Below are positions 44,031-52,573 of a stretch of 64,000 bases of DNA, piece after piece. Within the stretch, counting starts at the first letter, position 1, and each line of letters opens with the position of its first letter. A program made the position numbers and the translations under genes. The stretch lies in contig NZ_QOIO01000029.1 in NCBI RefSeq assembly GCF_003332305.1, positions 1 to 64,000 on the forward strand, given 5' to 3'. This stretch comes from Microvirga aerophila. Lineage in GTDB: Bacteria > Pseudomonadota > Alphaproteobacteria > Rhizobiales > Beijerinckiaceae. Under the pieces are notes generated by a model. The model worked only from the letters and a program-made list of their open reading frames with translations. It had not been told where the DNA came from and searched no databases.

Positions 44031-45046
44031 AGTTCGGTCCTGTCGCGATCGAGGATGCTATCGGGGCGATTGCCGTTCACAGTGTACGCGCAGGCAAAAC
44101 GTTCATCAGGAAAGGAAGCTCCATCACGGCGGAGCTGGCCCTGTGTTTGAAGCGAGAAGGCGTTGACATGATCGTCGCCGCCCAGCTGGAACATGGCGAT
44201 GTCGGCGAGGATGACGCTGCGCGAAGGATCGCCGAGACACTCGCGGGGGAGAGTGTCATTGTAGAACGGCCCTTTACGGGCCGATCCAATCTTTACGCCG
44301 GCGCTTCCGGCGTTCTCATGGTTGATAAGCTGTCGATCGACCGTCTCAATGCTGTCGACGAGGCGATTACCGCTGCAACATTGCCTGCCTACAAACCCGT
44401 GGTCGAAGGGGAAATGATCGGAACCGTGAAGGTCATCCCGTATGCAGTTCCCGATTTGGTGCTCAAGCGCGGTTTGGCTGTCGTCGGTGGGGGAGCTTTG
44501 CATGTCGCTCCCTATGCCTGCCGAACGGTCGGGGTGATTTCTACCTTCCTGCCAGGCATGAAGCAGACGATCATCGATAAGACGATCACCGTGCTGTCGA
44601 CGCGGCTGGAGCCTGCCGGCGCGACGGTCACGGCGGATCGTCGCATTCCCCACGATACCTATGTGCTTGCCGATGAACTGCTGCGGCAGGCGGCTGATGA
44701 GACCGAGATCATCATCGTGTTCGGGGCATCTGCCATTGCAGACCGGCGGGATGTGATTCCAGCCGCGATCGACAAGGCTGGTGGGCATGTGGAAAGCCTC
44801 GGCATGCCCGTTGATCCTGGAAACCTGCTCCTTGTCGGAACCATAACGGGCAAACCGGTCATTGGCGCGCCGGGTTGCGCCAGGTCTCCCAAGGAAAATG
44901 GATTTGACTGGGTCCTTCAACGCATGCTGGCGAAAGTCCCCGTCACCCGCGCCGACATCAACGCTATGGGAGTAGGGGGGCTTCTCATGGAGATCTTTTC
45001 CCGGCCGCAACCGCGCGCTGGCGGTGAAAGCGAGGATGAAGCGTGA
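44027..45046 (+). CDS. Molybdopterin-binding protein (MoeA/CinA-like domain)
   Basis: A 339-residue protein with a MoCF-biosynthesis-type fold: the region ADETEIIIVFGASAIADRRD resembles the molybdopterin-binding loop of MoeA and MogA. GNLLLVGTITGKPVIGAPGC near the end recalls the MoeA segment that fixes the pterin. It starts with GTG and is coupled at both ends by 4-nt overlaps. In XdhC-MobA operons such proteins are thought to prepare the dinucleotide form of the cofactor. It is not a full-length MoeA. Confidence 0.8.
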   Translation: MKFGPVAIEDAIGAIAVHSVRAGKTFIRKGSSITAELALCLKREGVDMIVAAQLEHGDVGEDDAARRIAETLAGESVIVERPFTGRSNLYAGASGVLMVDKLSIDRLNAVDEAITAATLPAYKPVVEGEMIGTVKVIPYAVPDLVLKRGLAVVGGGALHVAPYACRTVGVISTFLPGMKQTIIDKTITVLSTRLEPAGATVTADRRIPHDTYVLADELLRQAADETEIIIVFGASAIADRRDVIPAAIDKAGGHVESLGMPVDPGNLLLVGTITGKPVIGAPGCARSPKENGFDWVLQRMLAKVPVTRADINAMGVGGLLMEIFSRPQPRAGGESEDEA

Positions 45047-45627
45047 GTGGTGTGGCGGCCATTATTCTTGCTGCCGGGCGTGGCACCCGCTTTGGCCAGG
45101 AGCCTAAGTTGCTCGCCACGTTGCAGGGCAAACCCTTGCTCCTCTATGGAGTCGAGGCGGCAATGGGGTCCGCGGCGCAGCCCGTTATCGTCGTAACAGG
45201 GCACCGCAGCGGTGAGATTGAGGTCGTGCTGGAAGGTCTTCCGATTCAGATTGTCCACAACGCTTCTTTCGCAGAGGGCCTCTCGACATCGCTTAAGGCC
45301 GGGTTCGCTGCGCTCCCGCCGAAAGCAAAAGCCGCCATCATTCTTCTGGGAGATATGCCGCTGGTGACAGCTGCCCTTATCGACGAGCTCGTGGTCGCCT
45401 GGGAGGAGGCGGGTGAACCAGCCGCTTTGGTTCCGACGTTGAACGGGCAACGGGGTAACCCGGTCATAATCTCACGAAGGCTCCACGGCCTGATCGATGA
45501 GCTTTCCGGAGACAGCGGCGCAGGTCTCGTCCTTCGCGGTCGGTCCGACGTGGTCGAGTGGCCCACGAGCAGGCAAGCGGTTCTACGAGACGTCGATACG
45601 AAGGAAGAATTCTCCAGCCTTGGTTGA
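45043..45627 (+). CDS. MobA/MocA-like molybdenum cofactor nucleotidyltransferase
   Basis: A 194-residue nucleotidyltransferase. The N-terminal signature AAIILAAGRGTRFGQEPK and the metal-binding LLGDMPLVTAALID are typical of MocA, which makes molybdopterin cytosine dinucleotide, the cofactor form used by xanthine oxidase-type enzymes. It starts with GTG, overlapping the molybdopterin-binding protein, and closes the maturation operon. The products fit the two molybdenum hydroxylases nearby. Confidence 0.85.
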   Translation: MSGVAAIILAAGRGTRFGQEPKLLATLQGKPLLLYGVEAAMGSAAQPVIVVTGHRSGEIEVVLEGLPIQIVHNASFAEGLSTSLKAGFAALPPKAKAAIILLGDMPLVTAALIDELVVAWEEAGEPAALVPTLNGQRGNPVIISRRLHGLIDELSGDSGAGLVLRGRSDVVEWPTSRQAVLRDVDTKEEFSSLG

Positions 45628-45682
45628 GAAGGCGAGCGTAAAGCACTGGCAGCGCCATGGCTGGCCCTGTGGACAGTTCTCT

Positions 45683-45708
45683 GGAACGGGGCGGGCGGCC
45701 CATACGTT
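45683..45708 (+). promoter_or_regulatory. EcfG-type general stress promoter
   Basis: GGAAC (45683-45687), 17 nt, CGTT (45705-45708) is an exact match to the promoter of EcfG, the general stress sigma factor of alphaproteobacteria (GGAAC-N16/17-CGTT). It ends 27 nt before the ATG at 45736, in the right direction. Use under stress is inferred from the consensus. Confidence 0.7.
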
Positions 45709-45735
45709 TCAAGACAAACGCTCTAGGAGGTTTTG

Positions 45736-46158
45736 ATGCGTTTGCGCCACCTTCTTGCCGCCATGGCGGTTTCCATAGCCTGGGGCGGTGCCGCCGAGGC
45801 GTCGCCCAAGGCCGTAGTGCCTGATTTCGACCGGGTCGAGACGGCTTATACCCAGTATCGCTACCGCGTTGTCGAGCGACGCCCACGCTACCGTAGGGTC
45901 GTTTATCGGAATTGGAACAACCGGCGTCCCGTTCGCGTGGTCCGATACGCCCGGCCTTACAGGTATGCCCGGCCGTATCGCTACGCCCGACCGTACCCCG
46001 TCTATCGGCCTGCTCGCGTCGTCCCGTACGGATATTACGGTCCGGCCTATGGGTACTACCGGCCCGTCCGGTATTATGCAGGCTATGGCCGCCCCTATTA
46101 TCCCTATTATGGATACGGACGGCCCTACGGGGGCATCTCGATCGGGGTCGGGTTTTAA
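45736..46158 (+). CDS. Secreted Tyr/Arg-rich repeat protein
   Basis: A 140-residue protein with a signal peptide (cleavage near GGAAEA). The mature part is built of Tyr, Arg, Pro and Gly, including repeats such as RYARPYRYARPY and, near the end, YYPYYGYGRPYGG. No catalytic domain is visible. Such proteins are common in Rhizobiales envelopes and are poorly understood. TAGGAGG lies 5 nt before the ATG at 45736, and an EcfG-type promoter upstream suggests induction by stress. A perfect terminator follows. Confidence 0.75.
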   Translation: MRLRHLLAAMAVSIAWGGAAEASPKAVVPDFDRVETAYTQYRYRVVERRPRYRRVVYRNWNNRRPVRVVRYARPYRYARPYRYARPYPVYRPARVVPYGYYGPAYGYYRPVRYYAGYGRPYYPYYGYGRPYGGISIGVGF

Positions 46159-46183
46159 GCTGGACGCCTAGACATCAAGAACG

Positions 46184-46208
46184 AGGCGGACCATCGGTCC
46201 GCCTTTAT
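46184..46208 (+). terminator. Rho-independent terminator
   Basis: AGGCGGACC (46184-46192) pairs perfectly with GGTCCGCCT (46196-46204) around a 3-nt loop and runs into TTTAT. It is 25 nt after the stop of the Tyr/Arg-rich protein gene and separates it from the convergent small gene at 46245-46556. Confidence 0.85.
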
Positions 46209-46244
46209 CCATTGGTCCAACTGGATAAAGCGCGCCGGCTTTCC

Positions 46245-46556
46245 TCAGGGTCCGCCACACGCGATCTTGGCCCTTGGACAGGTGGCGACGTATTGCGTTG
46301 TCGGGCAATACGTTTGCATAAAACTATCGTCCAAAGTGCATGTCACATGCACCCGGTAGCCACGGGATGAGGGGCCTGTGTCATGCAGGACCGAGTAACC
46401 AAGCTCCTGATCCGCCAGCCTGATGATCGGTCGACTGGTCTGCTGGCCTCGGATTACGGTGTCCCGGCTTCGGGTCATGGTGGTTAAATCTGCCGCGGTC
46501 GCCGCTGTGCTGAACGCAGCGGCCGCGAGTGCAATCCAGACATATGATGTTTTCAT
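46245..46556 (-). CDS. Small secreted protein of unknown function
   Basis: A 103-residue protein with a clear signal peptide (KTSYVWIALAAAAFSTAATA) and a mature part of about 80 residues with four cysteines (in HVTCTLD, QTYCPTT, VATCPRA and KIACGGP), likely forming two disulfides. GAGG precedes the ATG at 46556. I do not recognise a family. It is transcribed towards the Tyr/Arg-rich protein gene. Confidence 0.65.
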   Translation of the reverse strand: MKTSYVWIALAAAAFSTAATAADLTTMTRSRDTVIRGQQTSRPIIRLADQELGYSVLHDTGPSSRGYRVHVTCTLDDSFMQTYCPTTQYVATCPRAKIACGGP

Positions 46557-46741
46557 ACGAACCTCACAGGCTCTCCAACAGGGTCAACGATCAGGCTTCG
46601 CCATTCGAATAATGCCGGGCCGCCTCCAAAGATCCGGAATATGGGGAGGGGGGCGCGAGCCCGACGGCAGATGTGGAGGCCGGCTTGACCTGGGCCGGCG
46701 CTCGTGTTCCTTCGCGCCCGCGTTGCAGGCCCGAGGATAAG

Positions 46742-47092
46742 ATGAGCCCTTACAAGATACTGACTGCCGCTCTTGCGGCCTTTCTGGCGGCCTCCCTGGC
46801 GAACGGAGCTTCGACCGCTTTCGCGCAGGGTAAGGAGCCGCAAAGCTGGCCTGAGGTGAAGTGCGCCCGCTATAAGGCGGCGTGGACCGAGGCTCTGGCA
46901 CGACGGGGCACGCGAGGTCTAGGATCAGAATTTCTCAGTCGTCATGATGCCTTCCTGGCATCGGGTTGCACGACGAAAGGTGATGTCTGCCCCCGTTCTA
47001 CCGAGGAACTCGAACTCGCAAACATCATGGTGGTTGCAGCGATGAACGCCGGAACAGCGAGCACCTTCCCGCCTTTCGCTTGCCGTAAGTGA
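46742..47092 (+). CDS. Small secreted protein of unknown function
   Basis: A 116-residue protein with a signal peptide (cleavage near STAFAQ) and about 88 mature residues with four cysteines (VKCARYK, ASGCTTK, GDVCPRS and FACRK). GAGGAT is just before the ATG at 46742. It shows no known domain. It shares only the general type, small and Cys-containing, with the protein at 46245. Confidence 0.65.
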   Translation: MSPYKILTAALAAFLAASLANGASTAFAQGKEPQSWPEVKCARYKAAWTEALARRGTRGLGSEFLSRHDAFLASGCTTKGDVCPRSTEELELANIMVVAAMNAGTASTFPPFACRK

Positions 47093-47307
47093 GGCTCGTT
47101 TCACTCGGTCAGTCCGCCCGATCTAACGAGACAGTCGGCAAAGACCGAAGTCCCGAAACATGGCCAAAGCGATACCGCTCTGCGGGAGACGGAGTTCAGC
47201 GCCCGTCAGAACGAGCCCCACCGCAAGGCTGCGGTTCCGTGGCGGCCTCCATGCAACTTTAAAGGAGCGGCCTGGGTTTAAGGGCAGAACCCTGACAGGA
47301 GCCGGTC

Positions 47308-49095
47308 ATGGCCGATACCGTCGCAGATTTCATCTGGCAGCGTTTGCAGGAATGGGGCGTACGCCGTGTCTACGGCTATCCGGGAGATGGGATCGGCGGT
47401 TTGATCGCGGCACTTGCGAGGACCGAGGGCGCGGTCGACTTCGTCCAGGTGCGGCATGAGGAAATGGCGGGCTTGATGGCCTGCGCAGACGCGAAGTTCA
47501 CCGGTGACATGGGCATCTGCATCGCAACCTCCGGGCCCGGCGCGATTCACCTTTTGAACGGCCTCTACGACGCGAAATTGGACCACCAGCCTGTTCTGGC
47601 GCTCGTCGGCCAGCAGGCGCGCACGGCCATCGGCTCGCATTACCAGCAGGACCTCGACCTCCAGTCCCTCTTCAAGGACGTGGCCGGCGCTTACGTGGAG
47701 ACCGCTGTCGCGCCGGCCCAGGTCCGGCATCTGATCGACCGGGCCTACCGAATCGCGAAAGCGGAGCGTCGCGTCACGTGCGTGATCCTGCCGAACGATC
47801 TCCAGGTTGCGCCGATGGAGCAGCCGACGCACGAGCATGCCATGACCCATTCGGGGACCGGTATAGAAATGTCGCCCGTCGTTCCCGACCCGAGCGCCTT
47901 AGCCCGGGCTGCCGAGGTGCTGAATGCGGGGGAGAGGGTCGCTCTCCTGGTGGGCGCTGGCGCGCTTAGGGCCACGGATGAGGTCATCGCCGTGGCGGAA
48001 CGGCTTGGCGCTGGGGTCGCCAAGGCGCTTCTAGGCAAAGCCGCCGTCCCGGACGACCTATCGTTCTGCACGGGTTCGATCGGCCTTCTGGGTACAAAGG
48101 CCAGCTGGGACCTCATGCAAGACTGCGACACGCTCCTTATGGTTGGTTCGGGCTTTCCCTATGCGGAATTCCTGCCGAAGGAAGGCCAAGCCCGAGGTGT
48201 GCAGATCGATCGTGACGCTGGCATGTTGGGACTGCGCTACCCAACGGAGGTCAACCTTGTCGGCGATTCCGCCGCGACGCTGGCAGCGCTTCTGCTGCTG
48301 CTCGACGAAAAGCCGGATCGGTCGTGGCGTGAAACGATCGAGGCCAGCGTTGTTTCCTCGCGGGAGCAAATCCACGGCATGGCGATGGCCGAGGCCGATC
48401 CGATCAACCCACAGCGGGTCGTATTGGAGCTCTCACAGCGTTTGCCGGACCGATCCATCGTCACGGCCGACAGCGGCACTACGTCGGTCTGGTATGCGCG
48501 CAATCTCAGCTTCAGGCGGGGAATGATGGGCTCCGTCTCGGGAACTCTCGCCACCATGGGATGCGCGGTTCCTTATGCCATTGCGGCGAAGTTCGCCTAT
48601 CCCGAGCGTCCGGTGATTGCTCTCGTCGGCGACGGCGCCATGCAGATGAACGGCTTGGCGGAACTCATTACGATTGCGAAATACTGGCGACGGTGGGCGG
48701 ATCCACGTCTGATCGTGATGGCGCTGAACAACCGCGACCTTGCCTATGTCACCTGGGAGGAGCGCGTTCAGGCGGGCGACCCGAAATGGGAGGCCTCGCA
48801 GACGCTTCCTGACGTACCCTATGCGGAGTTTGCCAAATCCATCGGTCTTGCGGGCCGTCGGGTTGAGGATCCGGAGCAGGTCGGTCGGGCCTGGGACGAG
48901 GCCCTTGCGGCGGACCGACCTTTCGTACTCGATATGGTGACGGATCCCAATGTGTCCCCGATCCCACCTCATATCACGCTGAAGCAGGCGCGACACTTCA
49001 TGGGCGCACTCGTCAAGGGTGACGCGGAGGCTCGCAACGTGCTCGTCGATACCGCCCGTGGCCTTATCGGATCGATCGTGCCTTCGAGGGAGTGA
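47308..49095 (+). CDS. Thiamine diphosphate enzyme (pyruvate oxidase/acetolactate synthase-like)
   Basis: A 595-residue ThDP-dependent enzyme with the three-domain layout of pyruvate oxidases and acetolactate synthases. The catalytic Glu is in VRHEEMAGLMA (E51), and the ThDP motif is GDGAMQMNGLAELITIAKYW ending in the NN pair of MALNNRD. CAGGAG precedes the ATG at 47308. The nearest described enzymes are PoxB-like, decarboxylating pyruvate, but 2-oxoacid specificity cannot be read here. It stands next to an SDR gene with about 150 nt between them. Confidence 0.85.
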   Translation: MADTVADFIWQRLQEWGVRRVYGYPGDGIGGLIAALARTEGAVDFVQVRHEEMAGLMACADAKFTGDMGICIATSGPGAIHLLNGLYDAKLDHQPVLALVGQQARTAIGSHYQQDLDLQSLFKDVAGAYVETAVAPAQVRHLIDRAYRIAKAERRVTCVILPNDLQVAPMEQPTHEHAMTHSGTGIEMSPVVPDPSALARAAEVLNAGERVALLVGAGALRATDEVIAVAERLGAGVAKALLGKAAVPDDLSFCTGSIGLLGTKASWDLMQDCDTLLMVGSGFPYAEFLPKEGQARGVQIDRDAGMLGLRYPTEVNLVGDSAATLAALLLLLDEKPDRSWRETIEASVVSSREQIHGMAMAEADPINPQRVVLELSQRLPDRSIVTADSGTTSVWYARNLSFRRGMMGSVSGTLATMGCAVPYAIAAKFAYPERPVIALVGDGAMQMNGLAELITIAKYWRRWADPRLIVMALNNRDLAYVTWEERVQAGDPKWEASQTLPDVPYAEFAKSIGLAGRRVEDPEQVGRAWDEALAADRPFVLDMVTDPNVSPIPPHITLKQARHFMGALVKGDAEARNVLVDTARGLIGSIVPSRE

Positions 49096-49246
49096 CGTCC
49101 CGCCAGGGTTCGCTGGCCTCGAGCGTGCGGCCCATGGGGTGGAACTCACTAACTGGGCCGTTCTTATATCTAGGCACTGTCGTTCCAAACGTACCGAAGA
49201 GCCCGATGTGATTGACAATTTTCATGATGAAAACCGGGCTGACGCG

Positions 49247-50329
49247 ATGGCGCACCAGACACCGCCGGCATCCCGGGCGACCAGTCCTGTGGTCGTCATC
49301 ACAGGGGCGTCCGCGGGCGTCGGGCGCGCCGTAGCGGTGGCGTTCGGCCGGGATGGCTGGCACGTGGCCCTCATCGCCCGCGGGCGCGGGCGCCTTGCGA
49401 GCGCGGCTCGCGAGGTCGAAAAAGCGGGCGGCAAAGCTCTGGTCATCGCGGCTGATGTAGCGGATGCCGACGCCATGGAGGCTGCGGCCGACCAAGTGGT
49501 CGGCGTATGGGGACGCATCGATGTCTGGATCAACAACGCAATGGCGTCGGTCTTCGGCCCAGCCAGCGCGTTGAACTCTGACGAAATCCGCCGTGTCACC
49601 GAAGTGACCTATCTCGGGCAGGTCCACGGAACACTAGCGGCCCTGCGTCATATGCAGAAGACGGGCGAAGGAACCATCGTCCAAATCGGGTCGGCGCTGA
49701 GCTATCGGTCGATCCCGCTGCAGTCGGCCTATTGCGCGGCGAAATTCGCCGTGCGCGGGTTCACGGATTCGCTGCGCAGCGAATTACAGCACGAAGGCAG
49801 CCGGATCAGACTTACCATGGTGCAGCTTCCTGCCGTGGACACCCCTCAGTTTGATTGGGTGCGCAGTCATCTGCCCAAGGAATTACAGCCCGTTCCTCCG
49901 ATCCACGAGCCCGAGGCTGTGGCGGAGGCAATCGTGCGGGCTGCCCGGAACGCCCCCCGCGAGATGTGGGTCGGCAGTCCCACGATTCAGGCGATCCTCG
50001 GAACAATGGTTGCGCCGAGACTCCTGGACCGCATGATGGCGCGCCGGGCTTGGGAGGGGCAGATGACCGGAAAGCCAGCGCGGCCTCGCGAGGGTAACCT
50101 GTTCGATGCGCCTCCTGGCGATCCGGGAGTCGGCGGCCGGTTCGGCCCATGCTCCCGCAAGCGCGTAATGGCAGTTTCCGAAACGGCTGCGCGCGGGATC
50201 CTGGCCGCGGTTGCGCTCGGCTGCGTGGCGGGCGCCGTCGCTGCAGGGTGGAGACTGGGTACGAGAAGCACCTCGTCGGGGGATCGCCGCTTGGCCGCTC
50301 GGGAACGCGCCGCGCGCATGATCATCTAA
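49247..50329 (+). CDS. Short-chain dehydrogenase/reductase with C-terminal extension
   Basis: A 360-residue SDR. The N-terminal NAD(P)-binding motif is VVITGASAGVGRAVAVAFG, NNAMASV stands at the NNAG position, and the active-site Tyr-x3-Lys is YCAAK. The 100 residues after the Rossmann core are variable and end in a hydrophobic segment (GILAAVALGCVAGAVAAGW) that may anchor it to the membrane. The start is uncertain: ATG at 49247 or GTG at 49208. The substrate is unknown. Confidence 0.8.
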   Translation: MAHQTPPASRATSPVVVITGASAGVGRAVAVAFGRDGWHVALIARGRGRLASAAREVEKAGGKALVIAADVADADAMEAAADQVVGVWGRIDVWINNAMASVFGPASALNSDEIRRVTEVTYLGQVHGTLAALRHMQKTGEGTIVQIGSALSYRSIPLQSAYCAAKFAVRGFTDSLRSELQHEGSRIRLTMVQLPAVDTPQFDWVRSHLPKELQPVPPIHEPEAVAEAIVRAARNAPREMWVGSPTIQAILGTMVAPRLLDRMMARRAWEGQMTGKPARPREGNLFDAPPGDPGVGGRFGPCSRKRVMAVSETAARGILAAVALGCVAGAVAAGWRLGTRSTSSGDRRLAARERAARMII

Positions 50330-50403
50330 ACCATATTGAGGTGCTTGAGAGCGAGCAGGTGGTGGACCTGCCAGCGGACGCATCTGCGGTCTGAAGACTT
50401 ATT

Positions 50404-50430
50404 GCTTGTTCGGCTTTACGCGAAACAAGC
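50404..50430. terminator. Imperfect hairpin between convergent genes
   Basis: GCTTGTT-CG and CG-AAACAAGC form a stem with one bulge, between the SDR and the LysR-type gene. T-rich and A-rich flanks on either side allow weak termination in both directions. Confidence 0.4.
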
Positions 50431-50462
50431 TAGTATAAGAGGCTCCATTCCTGCTCAGGATC

Positions 50463-51410
50463 TCAGGCAGAGCAGGCAAGTGTAATAGAGGCTTCTTGGT
50501 GGCAGTTGAGCAGTTGCTTGCGAAACAGCGCGACGGCAGGCGAGGGGGAGCGGCTTCGCTCGATCACGACAGAGAACGGGGCACGATAGATCAGTTCCGT
50601 AGCGCCCTTCACCTCACGGAAGGCGCTCAGCCGCGGAAGTCCAGCCACGTAGTGGGTCGGGAGAAAGGCCGCATAGCCACCACTTGCGAGAAGTGTCGCA
50701 ACCGATTCGAGGCCGGATGCTACAGCAGTGTGCTCGACCCCAAGCCGTTTCGCTAGCGCGAGGCTATGACGATCCTGCTCGCGCACGATCAAGGATGCCT
50801 TGCCGGCAGCGACATCTTTGAGGTCCAGTTCCTCCTCGCCCTCCATAGGGCCTGCGTATAGGCGGAACTCCTCGATGAACAATTCCTCGTATTCGAAGTG
50901 GCTGTCGCCGACGGGCGCGCCGGTGATACCGATGTGGATATGGCGGGACAGAAGGTCATCGAGCAGTTCGCGGGGCGGACGGACTCGAACATCCAACGTG
51001 ACGTCAGGCGCGAGAGATCTGAATTGCCTGATGGCTGGAACAAGCCGGGTCTGCGGATTGGTGATGCAATTATCGGCAATGCCAACGCGCACTTCTCCGA
51101 CAATCACGTTCCTGGCGAAGTTCAATTCGTTGCGAACTGCCTCCAAGGTGTCGCATGCAGCGATCGACGCCCGCAATGCAACGCGGCCGAATTCCGTGAG
51201 CTCGAAGCCCGAGGGGCCCCGGTGACACAAGCGCGCGCCCAAGCGCGCTTCAAGGGATTGGATATGTCGACTGATCGTCGAGCGCTCCATCCGCAGTTTT
51301 GTTTCCGCAGCGGTCAGTCCGCCTGCTTCGGCTACAGCTCTAAAAATACCTAATAATCGTAGATCACCCTCCGTAAATGACGGGATTGCAGAAACTTCAG
51401 AACGTATCAT
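50463..51410 (-). CDS. LysR family regulator of the ureohydrolase operon
   Basis: A regulator of about 315 residues with an N-terminal winged HTH (LGIFRAVAEAGGLTAAETKL, then ISRHIQSLEARLGARL) and a two-lobe effector domain. It is divergent from the ureohydrolase operon, the classic arrangement for LysR control. I chose the ATG at 51410; a start at 51461 is possible but would put the perfect inverted repeat 51423-51452 inside the gene. The effector is probably the guanidino compound or amino acid handled by the operon. Confidence 0.85.
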   Translation of the reverse strand: MIRSEVSAIPSFTEGDLRLLGIFRAVAEAGGLTAAETKLRMERSTISRHIQSLEARLGARLCHRGPSGFELTEFGRVALRASIAACDTLEAVRNELNFARNVIVGEVRVGIADNCITNPQTRLVPAIRQFRSLAPDVTLDVRVRPPRELLDDLLSRHIHIGITGAPVGDSHFEYEELFIEEFRLYAGPMEGEEELDLKDVAAGKASLIVREQDRHSLALAKRLGVEHTAVASGLESVATLLASGGYAAFLPTHYVAGLPRLSAFREVKGATELIYRAPFSVVIERSRSPSPAVALFRKQLLNCHQEASITLACSA

Positions 51411-51422
51411 GTTGCGTGCTCT

Positions 51423-51452
51423 ACAAGTATGCGTGTACTCTGGCATACTTGT
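51423..51452. promoter_or_regulatory. Perfect inverted repeat, candidate LysR operator
   Basis: ACAAGTATGC (51423-51432) and GCATACTTGT (51443-51452) are exact reverse complements with a 10-nt spacer. They lie just before the regulator start and about 115 nt before the ureohydrolase start. LysR proteins bind such dyads in the gap between their own gene and the target. A second, shorter dyad, TGCAC-N7-GTGCA, lies near 51527-51543. Confidence 0.65.
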
Positions 51453-51565
51453 GAGTGACAATGAATTGCATAGAATTCTTATATGTCTAAATGATGTGCA
51501 TATTGAATACGCTGTTTAGGCATCCTGCACGATGATTGTGCACTAGGATTATTCAAGGGGTATCG

Positions 51566-52573
51566 ATGTCCTTGCCGCTAACGGTCCCGCCGAGGGCCGG
51601 TCACCAGAGCTTCCTCTACTCGCCAGTCGTCACGGATCTCGACGCGCTTGAGGCCGATGTCGCAATCCTCGGCATTCCATATGGCAGCGCCTACGAGCCG
51701 CATGCGATCGCGAACGATCAGATCAAGGCTCCGGATGCTGTCCGCGCTGTAACGGATCGGATCAGCCGGGGGCTTGAGCGCTACGATTTCGACGTAGGCG
51801 GCACGATCTATGGCGACCGCGACCTGAAGGTCGTCGATGTCGGGAACGTCCCGTTCGATATTCATGACCGGAGCAGCCATTACAGGCGGGCCGAGGAAGC
51901 GGTCCGAAAGATCCTGGCCGCCGGCGCGATGCCAATCACGATCGGCGGCGACCACGGCATCCCGATTCCTATCCTGCGCGCCTTCGAAGGCCGCGGACCC
52001 ATCACGCTGATCCAAGTGGATGCGCATATCGATTGGCGCGATCACGTGAACGGCGTCTATGACGGCCTTTCAAGTCCGATCCGCCGGGCCTCCGAGATGG
52101 ACCATATCGGCGACATCTTCCAGATCGGCATCAGGTCCCAGGGAAGCGCCCGTCCCGAGGAGGTGGAGGCTGCGCTTGCCTACGGCGCAAACATCATCCC
52201 GGCTTTCGAGGTCCACGATGGCGGTATCGACGCCGTGTTGGCTCGCATTCCCGATGGGGGGCAGTACTACATCACCATCGACGCCGACGGCCTGGACCCA
52301 TCCGTCATGCCGGCCGTGGAGGGGCCTGCTCCCGGAGGTCTGACGTTCCATCAGGTCCGCCGTCTCATCCACGGGCTGGTCGGTAAGGGGCGGGTGCTCG
52401 GCATGGATATCGTCGAGATCACGCCGTCGTTCGACGTGAACAACATCACCAGCATCACAGCCGGGAGACTTATGGTGAATCTCATCGGATCAGCCGTTCG
52501 AGCTGGCTATTTCGACGCTTCTTCAACTGAACGCCGTCTCGCTCCAGAAACCACGAGGTTGTGCAATGTCTAA
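51566..52573 (+). CDS. Ureohydrolase (agmatinase/arginase family), first copy
   Basis: A 335-residue binuclear metal hydrolase that releases urea from a guanidino compound. All metal ligands are visible: H130 in GGDHG, D152/H154/D156 in VDAHIDWRD, D239 and D241 in TIDADGLDP. The segment YDGLSSPIRRASEM is unlike classic arginases and near to guanidinobutyrase-like proteins. AAGGGG lies 5 nt before the ATG. It leads an operon with an amino acid importer and a second ureohydrolase. Agmatine, guanidinobutyrate or another guanidino acid are candidate substrates; the sequence does not decide. Confidence 0.87.
   Translation: MSLPLTVPPRAGHQSFLYSPVVTDLDALEADVAILGIPYGSAYEPHAIANDQIKAPDAVRAVTDRISRGLERYDFDVGGTIYGDRDLKVVDVGNVPFDIHDRSSHYRRAEEAVRKILAAGAMPITIGGDHGIPIPILRAFEGRGPITLIQVDAHIDWRDHVNGVYDGLSSPIRRASEMDHIGDIFQIGIRSQGSARPEEVEAALAYGANIIPAFEVHDGGIDAVLARIPDGGQYYITIDADGLDPSVMPAVEGPAPGGLTFHQVRRLIHGLVGKGRVLGMDIVEITPSFDVNNITSITAGRLMVNLIGSAVRAGYFDASSTERRLAPETTRLCNV

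Noticed and set aside
43826-45010. A 394-codon open frame on the minus strand opposite the molybdopterin-binding gene
   Set aside because: It is a shadow of the coupled maturation operon, and its protein sequence has no recognisable domain.
49145-49165. A possible EcfG-type promoter before the SDR gene (GGAAC followed by CGTT)
   Set aside because: The spacer is only 13 nt, outside the 16-17 nt range of the consensus.
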